From an uncultured Muribaculaceae bacterium (GTDB taxonomy: Bacteria > Bacteroidota > Bacteroidia > Bacteroidales > Muribaculaceae), in NCBI GenBank assembly GCA_934667475.1, contig CAKUMB010000012.1, positions 1 through 58,954 on the forward strand: a stretch of DNA of 58,954 nucleotides. Direction: 5' to 3'. The notes under the pieces were generated by a model that was not told the origin of the DNA, did no database searches, and saw only the letters and a list, made by a program, of their open reading frames with translations. Below, piece by piece: positions 38,611 to 46,197 of this stretch (the first letter of the stretch is position 1; the number at the start of each line of letters is the position of its first letter). Made by a program: the position numbers and the translations under genes.

Positions 38611-39996
38611 ATGTCACTAATCAAATCAATTTCAGGCATTCGCGGAACCATTGGCGGCCCTGCCGGCGATGGCCTCACACCTCTCGACATTGTGAAGTTC
38701 ACGAGTGCTTACGCAACATTCATTCGCCGCAACACCAAGCAGACCAGCAATGTGATTGTGGTTGGCCGCGACGCACGTCTCTCGGGCACCATGGTGCTCG
38801 ATGTGGTGGTGGGCACTCTCATTGGCATGGGCTTTGAGGTGGTCAACATAGGCATGGCCACCACTCCCACCACCGAGCTTGCTGTGGTGTGGGAGAAAGC
38901 CTGCGGCGGCATTATCATCACCGCTTCGCACAACCCCAAGCAGTGGAACGCCCTTAAGCTGCTCAACGAGCGCGGCGAGTTCCTCACCGACGCCGAGGGT
39001 AAAGAGGTGCTGCGCCTGGCCGAGGCCGAAGACTTCGACTATGCCGAGGTCGACAATTTGGGATACGAAAGCAAAAACGACACATATCTGCGCCGCCACA
39101 TCGACGCGGTGCTCAACCTCAAGCTCGTCGATGTTGAGGCTATCAAGAAGGCCAACTTCACGGTGGCCGTCGATGCCGTCAACTCTATCGGCGGCGTGGC
39201 CATTCCCCGACTGCTCGAGAAGCTGGGTGTGAAAAATGTGGTGAAGCTCTTCTGCGAGCCCACCGGCAATTTCGGCCACACTCCCGAGCCCATTCCGCAA
39301 AACCTCACCGCCATTGCCGACTACATGAAGCAGGGCAAGGCTGATGTGGGCTTTGTGGTCGACCCCGACGTTGACCGCCTGGCCATAATCATGGAGAACG
39401 GTGAGTTCTTCGTTGAGGAATACACGCTGGTGGCCGTGGCCGACTATGTGCTGTCGCAAACTCCGGGCGCCACTGTGAGCAACCTCTCGTCGTCGCGCGC
39501 ACTGCGCGATGTCACCGAGAAGCACGGCTGCAGCTACACTGCCGCTGCCGTGGGCGAGGTGAACGTGACCACCGAGATGCGCCGCACCGGTGCCGTGATT
39601 GGCGGCGAGGGCAACGGCGGAGTCATCTATCCCGAGCTGCACTATGGCCGCGACGCTCTGGTGGGCGTGGCCCTCTTCCTCACTCTGCTGGCCAAGAGCG
39701 GCATGAAGGTGAGCGAGCTCAAAAAGACCTATCCGCAGTATGCCATTGCCAAGACCAAGCTCGAGCTGAAGCCCGGCATGGACGTCGACAAGATTCTCAA
39801 TGCCGTCAAGGAGCACTATGCCGGCGAGAAGCTCACCACCATCGACGGTGTGAAGATTGACTTCGCCGACGGCTGGGCACACCTGCGCAAAAGCAACACC
39901 GAGCCCATCATTCGCATCTACAGCGAGGCCCACACCATGCAGGAGGCCGAGCGACTGGGCGAAAATGTGCGCAAAATCGTTGAAAGCCTCTGCTAA
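38611..39996 (+). CDS. glmM: Phosphoglucosamine mutase
   Basis: Interconverts glucosamine 6- and 1-phosphate for UDP-GlcNAc, the precursor of peptidoglycan and lipid A. The protein is 461 aa. The phosphoserine loop TASHNP has Ser106, the metal loop is DPDVDR (251-256), the sugar-binding loop GGEGNGG (331-337), and the C-terminal phosphate-binding loop RKSNTEPIIRIYSE. The family also includes phosphomannomutases; the glmM call rests on length, the Bacteroidetes pattern of motifs and the envelope context. A strong terminator follows. Confidence 0.9.
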   Translation: MSLIKSISGIRGTIGGPAGDGLTPLDIVKFTSAYATFIRRNTKQTSNVIVVGRDARLSGTMVLDVVVGTLIGMGFEVVNIGMATTPTTELAVVWEKACGGIIITASHNPKQWNALKLLNERGEFLTDAEGKEVLRLAEAEDFDYAEVDNLGYESKNDTYLRRHIDAVLNLKLVDVEAIKKANFTVAVDAVNSIGGVAIPRLLEKLGVKNVVKLFCEPTGNFGHTPEPIPQNLTAIADYMKQGKADVGFVVDPDVDRLAIIMENGEFFVEEYTLVAVADYVLSQTPGATVSNLSSSRALRDVTEKHGCSYTAAAVGEVNVTTEMRRTGAVIGGEGNGGVIYPELHYGRDALVGVALFLTLLAKSGMKVSELKKTYPQYAIAKTKLELKPGMDVDKILNAVKEHYAGEKLTTIDGVKIDFADGWAHLRKSNTEPIIRIYSEAHTMQEAERLGENVRKIVESLC

Positions 39997-40028
39997 TCAA
40001 AGCAGCCGCACAGCATAAATTATAGAGT

Positions 40029-40080
40029 CACGCAGGCTGCCGCCCCGCAATGGAGGTCGGCAGCCTGCGTGTGTTTTTTT
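40029..40080 (+). terminator. Terminator of glmM
   Basis: CACGCAGGCTGCCG (40029-40042) pairs with CGGCAGCCTGCGTG (40058-40071), followed by seven T (40074-40080). Confidence 0.93.
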
Positions 40081-40112
40081 AAGCACCGATTCACACCAAT
40101 TTTGATTGAGAC

Positions 40113-41237
40113 ATGAACAACTCCAACAGTCACTTTAGGGTTATCCACCTTGTGTCAAACAAAGCCTGGGGCGGGGGCGAACGCTATGCCCTCGACCTTA
40201 TGCGCACCCTTGCGGCCCACGGCCACGAGGTGAAGGCAGCCGTGCGCGTGGGCAGTGCGGCCATTGAGCCTATATGGCAGGCTGGCATCGCCGTGGCGGC
40301 TATGCCGCTGCGTGGCATGGCCGACGCCGTGAGTGCTTGGCGTCTGGCCTCGCTCATTGGCCGCAGCCCCTGCGTGGTGCATGTGCACAACTTCAAGGAC
40401 GTGGCCACCGCGGCCCTGGCCCGCATGCTGGCCTGCAATGGCCGCGCCGCCATAGTGGTCACGCGCCACTTGGCGCGTCCCGGCAAGACCGATGTGCTGC
40501 ACACGCAGCTCTACCGCGCCGCCGATGCGGTGGTGTTTGTGTCGCAGTTTGCCCTCGATGCCTTCATGTCCACAAATCCGCGTGTCGGCAGCGGTAAGCT
40601 CACCGTGATTCACAACAGCATATTGCCGCCCTCTGCGCCTGTGCAGGCTGCGTCCGACTTGCGCCGCCATCTGCACCTCAGCCCAGACCGGCGGCTGATT
40701 ATGTTTCACGGCCGCCTGTCGCCCGAAAAGGGTGTGGAGGTGCTCATCGACGCCCTTGCCTCGATAGGCTCCGGCCAATGGCACCTGGCAGTGGTGGGCT
40801 CGGGCGATGAACACTACGAGACCGCCCTGCGCGCAAGGGTGGCGCAGAGCGGCCTCTCGGATAGTGTTACGTTTCTTGGCTTCAGGCGCGATGTGCTGCC
40901 GCTGGTGTCGCAGTGCGACTTTGGCGTGCTGCCATCGGTGTGCCCCGAGGCTTTCGGCCTGGCCAATCTTGAATACATGATGTGTGGCAAGCCTCACATA
41001 GCCACCAGCAGCGGCGCTCAGCCCGAGTTTGTGCGCGATGGCATCGACGGCCTTGTGGTTGAGCCCGGCAATGCTTCGGCCCTTGCCGCCGCCGTGCGGA
41101 GTCTGCTGTCGAACCCCGGACTGTGCCGGCAGATGGGGGCCGATGCCACGGCCCACTATGCCGCCAGCCTCACCTACGGCAGCTTCTATGAGGCCATGCT
41201 GGCCACCTACAGCCGCGCCCTCGGCTCAAGGCTATAG
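40113..41237 (+). CDS. GT4-family glycosyltransferase
   Basis: The protein (374 aa) has a GT-B fold. The N-terminal domain carries VIHLVSNKAWGGGERYALDL (about 8-27, the glycine-rich donor loop), and the C-terminal domain starts near LIMFHGRLSPEKGVEVLIDAL (about 190-210) and includes the EX7E-type motif CPEAFGLANLEYM (about 279-291). There is no signal or membrane anchor. It likely adds a sugar to a lipid-linked or surface glycan; the acceptor is unknown. The stop codons of this gene and of the convergent 755-aa gene share the palindrome CTATAG (41232-41237). Confidence 0.87.
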   Translation: MNNSNSHFRVIHLVSNKAWGGGERYALDLMRTLAAHGHEVKAAVRVGSAAIEPIWQAGIAVAAMPLRGMADAVSAWRLASLIGRSPCVVHVHNFKDVATAALARMLACNGRAAIVVTRHLARPGKTDVLHTQLYRAADAVVFVSQFALDAFMSTNPRVGSGKLTVIHNSILPPSAPVQAASDLRRHLHLSPDRRLIMFHGRLSPEKGVEVLIDALASIGSGQWHLAVVGSGDEHYETALRARVAQSGLSDSVTFLGFRRDVLPLVSQCDFGVLPSVCPEAFGLANLEYMMCGKPHIATSSGAQPEFVRDGIDGLVVEPGNASALAAAVRSLLSNPGLCRQMGADATAHYAASLTYGSFYEAMLATYSRALGSRL

Positions 41238-43499
41238 CCACCATGTGCGCATTGCCTCGCTGGGCTTTTGTGTGCGCCAGTTATAGGTGAGGTCGGCCAC
41301 GGTGATGCGCTTCGTCTTAGCGGCGTCGGCCTGCGCATGGCTGCGCACTGAGTTTATGAACTGGCGCAGCACGTCGCACTTCAGTGTCTTCATATTGATG
41401 TCGCCGGGGTTGGCGTCATTGACGTTGGCTGCCAGGAAATTCACCAGATTGGCAAGAGCTTTGAAGCGGTAGGATTGCGGCTTGAGTTCACGGTTCTCTT
41501 TGTCGGTCTCGTAGTCATACGTTATGTCGCACCAGTCGTCGATGGGGATGAACGCCAGGGCATAGTAGGCGTCGCTCTGCATCTTCTTGCTGCTGCTCAT
41601 TTTGCACTCGTTGAGGTATTTTATGGCCTGCGCGGCATAGTCCACCTCGCCCTTGCGTGCCGTGTCGGCCATGTGCTTGGTGTAGTGGGTCAGATACCAG
41701 CAGTCGCCATACACCGATGCCTGGTAGTAGGCTACGGCCAGGCTGTAGGCCTTGTCGGTCTTCTCGGCTGCGCTGCCAGCCGTGTTGTAAGCATTAATTG
41801 CCTGCTCCATGTATTGGCAGAATTGCAGCTTTTGGTTCGATGTGATGCGGGAGCGGGTGTCCACAGGGCCGTCGTCGCTCCAGTCGCGCACCCGCTGCCT
41901 GTCATACCACGCCGGGGTGGTGAAGCTGCGCTTCGATGCATAGAGCGCAATGTTTTGCCCCGACATGAAGTCGAGCGACACCTGCTTGAGCCACTGCTGG
42001 GCCATGCCAAACTTGCCCGCGGCAATCAGCTTGGTGCCAATCACGTCGCAGAAGTAGTCCTTTGAGCGGTACACATGGCTCTGCTCATAGGCGTGCAGGC
42101 GGTCGGTGGGCTGGCCGGTGATGTAGCGGTAATACGATATCAGGGTGCCGGCGTTCTGCCTCAGCACGTAGCCGCCTTCGTCATAGTCGTTGTCGGCATC
42201 GGTGCCGCCGTAGTATTGTGTTATTGCCTCCATTGCCATAGCCTCATAGGGCCTTTTGGCCTCGATAAACATTGGCGACAGGCCCTTGGCAAGCACTTGG
42301 TCGCGCACGTCGGTGTAGTGGTTGCGCTTGCGCATGTAGTCGCTGCTGTATGCTGCATCCTCCTGTATCTTTTTGTCGAGCCACTCGAGTTCGCCGGCCA
42401 CGTAGTCGCGGTATTCGTTGGTGGGCTTGTTGATGGCGGTGGAAATCATCAGCATCAGCGCGCGCGTGTTGTCGTGCATGCGCTGCGTGCCAGCCATGTC
42501 TTTTGCCTTGCTCATGTGGACGGCTGCGGTTGTGGGGATGCCCAGCAGATATTCAATCCATGCGGCGGCCGAGGCCCACATGGCGGGAGTCTTGCTCTCG
42601 CCGCGGCTCACCACGCCGTTGGCCATGGTCACGAATCGCCGTGCCTCGGCGGTCAGGGCCTTGGCTTCCTTGTGGTTCATGCCGCAGCTCCACTCATCGT
42701 CGCTTTCGGGCGTGGCCAGCACGTCGGAGGCGTCCTGCACTCGGTTGGCGAAACTCTGCACTAGGAATTGCAGCAGCGGTGCATTGTGGTCGGCGTTGTA
42801 GATGTATTGGATGCCCGCCAGGTTCTGGTAGTTGTCCATCACGGCGCGCACGCTGGCATAGTCGCCTTGTTCCATATATATGTTGCAGGCCTGCAGCGTG
42901 CGGCCCGAGCGCAGCAGTGCGTTGGCATAGATGTTGCGCATGGCTTCGCGCCACATGCCCTCGGGCAGCTTCTGGCCCACGGTGGTCCAGTAGGTGATGT
43001 TGCGCTGGTTGGCGCCCAGCAGCATGTTGCAGCGCATCACCAACAGTGCGTATTGCTGGCGCAGGCGCTTGCCCTTGTAGGCTGCGGCGGCTGTGCGCAC
43101 CTGCGTCAGTTTGCGCGTGCGCGCGGCCTGGCTCGTCTTGTTGTAGTTCCACGACTCCTGCGTCACCTCGCGGCTCACGCTAAGGTATTTGTTGAGCCAC
43201 GATGTGTAGGTGAGCATCTCTTGGTCGCCCAGGCGGCGGGCGCGCATCCTCACGGTGTCGCCGTAGGCAAAGTATCCATAGGGTTCGACTTCATCGCGCC
43301 CCATGTAGTCGGCCCAGTAGCGCGCAATCTGAGCGTAGTAGGCGGGCCGCTGGAATTCATACATGCCCGTGGGCTGCGACGAGAATTGCTCGTAGGGGAT
43401 GATGCTGTACATGTAGTAGTTGCTTGGCCCATTCCAAATGCAGGCGTGTGCGGCCACCCACATCACGGTCAGCAGGCTAATTGATAAAAATCTCCTCAT
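41232..43499 (-). CDS. Exported 755-aa helical-repeat protein, function unknown
   Basis: I do not recognise a named family. The sequence starts MRRFLSISLLTVMWVAAHACIWNGPS, a signal peptide with either AHA cleavage or a Cys just after it. From about residue 90 to the end the protein is mostly alpha-helical and shows TPR/SEL1-like paired helices (ALLRSGRTLQACNIYMEQGDYASV; KAYSLAVAYYQASVYGDCWYL; LGIPTTAAVHMSKA). Its start lies inside the end of the 311-aa lipoprotein gene (23-nt overlap), so the two are translationally coupled and probably work together at the cell envelope. A scaffold or substrate-handling role is possible. Confidence 0.7.
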   Translation of the reverse strand: MRRFLSISLLTVMWVAAHACIWNGPSNYYMYSIIPYEQFSSQPTGMYEFQRPAYYAQIARYWADYMGRDEVEPYGYFAYGDTVRMRARRLGDQEMLTYTSWLNKYLSVSREVTQESWNYNKTSQAARTRKLTQVRTAAAAYKGKRLRQQYALLVMRCNMLLGANQRNITYWTTVGQKLPEGMWREAMRNIYANALLRSGRTLQACNIYMEQGDYASVRAVMDNYQNLAGIQYIYNADHNAPLLQFLVQSFANRVQDASDVLATPESDDEWSCGMNHKEAKALTAEARRFVTMANGVVSRGESKTPAMWASAAAWIEYLLGIPTTAAVHMSKAKDMAGTQRMHDNTRALMLMISTAINKPTNEYRDYVAGELEWLDKKIQEDAAYSSDYMRKRNHYTDVRDQVLAKGLSPMFIEAKRPYEAMAMEAITQYYGGTDADNDYDEGGYVLRQNAGTLISYYRYITGQPTDRLHAYEQSHVYRSKDYFCDVIGTKLIAAGKFGMAQQWLKQVSLDFMSGQNIALYASKRSFTTPAWYDRQRVRDWSDDGPVDTRSRITSNQKLQFCQYMEQAINAYNTAGSAAEKTDKAYSLAVAYYQASVYGDCWYLTHYTKHMADTARKGEVDYAAQAIKYLNECKMSSSKKMQSDAYYALAFIPIDDWCDITYDYETDKENRELKPQSYRFKALANLVNFLAANVNDANPGDINMKTLKCDVLRQFINSVRSHAQADAAKTKRITVADLTYNWRTQKPSEAMRTWWL

Positions 43500-44412
43500 A
43501 GTCTTTAGTGTTGAAGTGTTTGTATGATGGTGAACTAATGTCGTAGATTATGATTTCGCTGTTCACACTGGCCTTCTCGCGGCCCACGGCGCGCTTCACG
43601 GCCATGACGTCGGTCAGCGTGGGCTGGCGCACCGCAATGCTGTCGGTGGGCAGAATGGGGTATTCGTCTTTGCGGTGCACTATGCCCACAAACTCGCCCT
43701 CGCGAAACAGCACGTCGAGCCTGAAGGAGGGGTAGGCCGCCGCCAGCGGCAGGTTGTAGTCGCCCAGCCGCTTCAGGTAGGGGCGCACGTCGGCAATGTC
43801 GAGTATTGGCTTGTGGCACCCGAGGTTGCGCACGTCGCCGGTGTTATACAGCATCAGCACTCCGCGGTCGGCCGGCGGCGGGGTTTGCGACAGCTGGTGC
43901 AACCTTATTGTCACCGAAGTGCCCATGTGCTGCTTGCGGGCCTCGCTGCGCACAGCGCGCATAAAGGCGAAGAAGGCTTGTTGCGTCGAGGCCGTCCAGT
44001 CGCAGTCAATCTGCATCTCGGCCACCCGGCCTATGCCGTTCTGCCCGCTAATCTGTGCCACGCGCCTCACCACCTTGCCTGCCAAGTCGGCCACGTCGCC
44101 ACCCAGGCAGTTGGGCATCACAAACACGGTGGGCACCACCTCCACTCCGCGTGGAGGCTGCTGCGCAAAGCGCACGGTGGCGTTGGGCTGAGGCTCGCCG
44201 CCAATGTCAACCACGTCGAAGTAGCGCACATATAGCCGCTTCACACCATGCTGGCTCATAAACTGCCGCTGCCCGTCGTCGAGCTTAAACGTGGTGCTCC
44301 AGTAGTAGGCCGAATGCAGGCCCGGTCCGCCTTGTCCGTTGCCGCAGGCAAGCAGCCCGGCTGCCATGGCGGTGATGGCTATGATTATGGTGGCGATGGC
44401 TGTCTTTTTCAT
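43477..44412 (-). CDS. 311-aa lipoprotein, possible TIM-barrel
   Basis: The protein has a lipoprotein signal (IIIAITAMAAGLLAC, Cys at residue 23). The mature part alternates strands and helices (VKRLYVRYFDVVD, VEVVPTVFVM, VAEMQIDCDWTASTQQAFFAFM, TSVTIRLHQLSQ, GVLMLYNTGD, YNLPLAAAYPSF), as in a (beta/alpha)8 barrel; acidic residues at the strand ends (QIDCDW) could be catalytic, as in glycosidase-like barrels, but this is inference. It precedes the 755-aa protein with overlapping reading frames. No known family recalled. Confidence 0.65.
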   Translation of the reverse strand: MKKTAIATIIIAITAMAAGLLACGNGQGGPGLHSAYYWSTTFKLDDGQRQFMSQHGVKRLYVRYFDVVDIGGEPQPNATVRFAQQPPRGVEVVPTVFVMPNCLGGDVADLAGKVVRRVAQISGQNGIGRVAEMQIDCDWTASTQQAFFAFMRAVRSEARKQHMGTSVTIRLHQLSQTPPPADRGVLMLYNTGDVRNLGCHKPILDIADVRPYLKRLGDYNLPLAAAYPSFRLDVLFREGEFVGIVHRKDEYPILPTDSIAVRQPTLTDVMAVKRAVGREKASVNSEIIIYDISSPSYKHFNTKDYEEIFIN

Positions 44413-44506
44413 CTCAATAACAATGGTGCGTTTGTAAGTCGCCCAAAATTACGCAAAAAGTGCAAACCGCCCACTCCTCCACCACCATTTTTTGTGGCTG
44501 CGGCGC

Positions 44507-44542
44507 AAAAAAAACAGCCCTGGCCAAAACAGGCCAGGGCTG
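44507..44542 (-). terminator. Terminator of the OmpA-family gene
   Basis: CAGCCCTGGCC (44515-44525) pairs with GGCCAGGGCTG (44532-44542); on the minus strand eight T follow (A-run 44507-44514). Confidence 0.92.
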
Positions 44543-44594
44543 CCGGGGTTATCCGCCTCGGTGGCGGATTGTTGTCCTATCGCTGTGCTTAGAT

Positions 44595-45797
44595 TTACTT
44601 CTCAGTGATGATGTTGCAAATCGACACGCGGTTCCAGTCAGGCTCGCTGAACATGCTGCCCACGCCCTGACCTTCGGCCTTGATGCGGCTCGAAGAAATC
44701 TTGTAGTTCTTCACGAGCAGATTCTTAACGGCATTGGCGCGTGCAAGAGCCAGACGCTCGTTGATTTCCTTGCTGCCTTCGGGTGAAGCGTAGCCCTTGA
44801 TGGTCACCTTGGCACCCTTGTGGTTCTTGAGGAATGTGGCCACGCGCTCAACGTTGGGCATCTGGGCGCGAGAAACCACCGACTTGCCCTGGTCGAAGAA
44901 TACGTTGGTCTCAAGGCTCTCACCGTTCTTCTCCACGGTCACCACCTTGTTTTTGAGCTGCTTGCAAGCGTCGAGGTCGCGCTGCAGCTGTGCCTCGCGG
45001 GCCTTAGCTGCGTCGAGGTCGGCCTGGCTCTGGCTCAGCTGGCCGCGCAGGTCGTTAACCTTGGCGTTCACAGCGTCGAGGTCGCGCTGAGTGTACTGCT
45101 TGGGGCAGATGGTCATGTAGTGAGCGCCGTTGCTGTTGCCGAAGTGGTAGGTGAGGCCTGCCTCGAGCTCAACTGCTGCCTGGTTGGCGTTGAATGCAGT
45201 GGTGCCCTGCGAGTAGCCCTTGCCCATGTTCCAAACCACGGCAGGCTTCAGAGCCACTGTCCATGCCTTGCTCTCGCCCAGGTTGAAGTTGATGTTCAGA
45301 CCTGCCTTGGTGTACCAAGAGTTCTGGTCCTGGCGCTCATACTTATGGCCGTCGATCACATATTCGCCGGTCTTGTAGGCGTGCCACCAGCCTGCGCCCA
45401 GCACTGCCTCTACCTCCAGAGCGCGGGGAGCGCCCTTGTAGCCGCAGAACCAGTTGCTGAAGTTGATGGTGTTGAACAGGCCCACCAGCTGGTGGTCAAC
45501 GATGTTGGCGCTGTGGTCGGCCCACACATTGGCGGGAGCCTTTGTCCAGCTCGAAGTGTTGAACGACCATTCGCCTTCAACACCCACGCCTAATACCGAA
45601 GTCACCTGCTTGCGCAGCTCAAGACCTGCAACGCCGCGCATATTCTGCCAGAATGAGTAGTGCTGGAACGGAGCCACGCCACCACCCTTCAGGGTAAGAG
45701 ACCAGTTGTCGGAAAATTTGCTGCCTTCCACAGTGACCTGTGCCTGTGCAGCCACGCAGCCACACATGAGGGCTGCTGCCAAAATAATCTTTTTCAT
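44595..45797 (-). CDS. OmpA-family outer-membrane protein
   Basis: The protein (400 aa) has a signal peptide (IILAAALMCGCVAAQAQ), an N-terminal beta-barrel (about 20-235, with strands such as NWSLTLKGGGVAPFQ and AAVELEAGLTYHF), a short coiled coil (about 247-285, RDLDAVNAKVNDLRGQLSQS), and a C-terminal OmpA domain (about 300-400) with NVFFDQGKSVVSRAQ and IKGYASPEGSKEINERLALARA, which bind peptidoglycan. It links the outer membrane to the cell wall. It has the best-matched promoter in the window and a leader of about 88 nt, so it is probably abundantly expressed. Confidence 0.93.
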   Translation of the reverse strand: MKKIILAAALMCGCVAAQAQVTVEGSKFSDNWSLTLKGGGVAPFQHYSFWQNMRGVAGLELRKQVTSVLGVGVEGEWSFNTSSWTKAPANVWADHSANIVDHQLVGLFNTINFSNWFCGYKGAPRALEVEAVLGAGWWHAYKTGEYVIDGHKYERQDQNSWYTKAGLNINFNLGESKAWTVALKPAVVWNMGKGYSQGTTAFNANQAAVELEAGLTYHFGNSNGAHYMTICPKQYTQRDLDAVNAKVNDLRGQLSQSQADLDAAKAREAQLQRDLDACKQLKNKVVTVEKNGESLETNVFFDQGKSVVSRAQMPNVERVATFLKNHKGAKVTIKGYASPEGSKEINERLALARANAVKNLLVKNYKISSSRIKAEGQGVGSMFSEPDWNRVSICNIITEK

Positions 45798-45845
45798 ACC
45801 TAAAATATGTTTTATATAAAAATTATAATTAATTGTCCATTCTGT

Positions 45846-45865
45846 GCATTGCTCACACGCAATGC
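45846..45865 (-). promoter_or_regulatory. Leader hairpin of the OmpA-family transcript
   Basis: GCATTGC (45846-45852) and GCAATGC (45859-45865) form a 7-bp stem in the 5' leader, suggestive of a stabilising or regulatory structure. Confidence 0.4.
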
Positions 45866-45892
45866 AAAACTCGTTTTCCTTTTTTCGGGGTG

Positions 45893-45922
45893 CAAAATTA
45901 ATACTTTTCGCTTTTTTTTCAA
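45893..45922 (-). promoter_or_regulatory. Promoter of the OmpA-family gene
   Basis: On the minus strand TTG (plus CAA 45920-45922), exactly 19 nt, then TAATTTTG (plus CAAAATTA 45893-45900). Confidence 0.8.
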
Positions 45923-46104
45923 AGTCTGTATATGCCAGTTTGGCCTATTTATCGGTGAATCCGGCGTTTTTTGCCCCAAAAACATCCTTTTGACTCCATT
46001 GATAGCCAATGGTTTAACGGCTGCGCCCCCAATAGGTAAAAAGGGACACTTATAGCGACATTGCGACCAACTCCGGTCATCGTCTCCAAGGCCATTGCAG
46101 CCTG

Positions 46105-46163
46105 AAAAAAGTGGCGCGGCAGCCACCATGTTGGGGGAAAATCCCGGGTCGACTGCCGCGCCA
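46105..46163 (-). terminator. Terminator after the phosphate transporter gene
   Basis: TGGCGCGGCAG (46112-46122) pairs with CTGCCGCGCCA (46153-46163); on the minus strand a T-run follows (A-run at 46105-46110). The 30-base loop contains a further GGG/CCC pairing. Confidence 0.85.
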
Positions 46164-46197
46164 TTGCGGTTTGTGTCAGCTATATATTGGAAGGAAA

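Noticed and set aside
38632..39933. 433-codon minus-strand frame opposite glmM
   Set aside because: Mirror of a GC-rich gene; the plus strand has the complete phosphoserine, metal and sugar loops.
40113..44412. Polysaccharide-utilisation or capsule locus around the glycosyltransferase
   Set aside because: No SusC/SusD pair, flippase, polymerase or further glycosyltransferases occur nearby.
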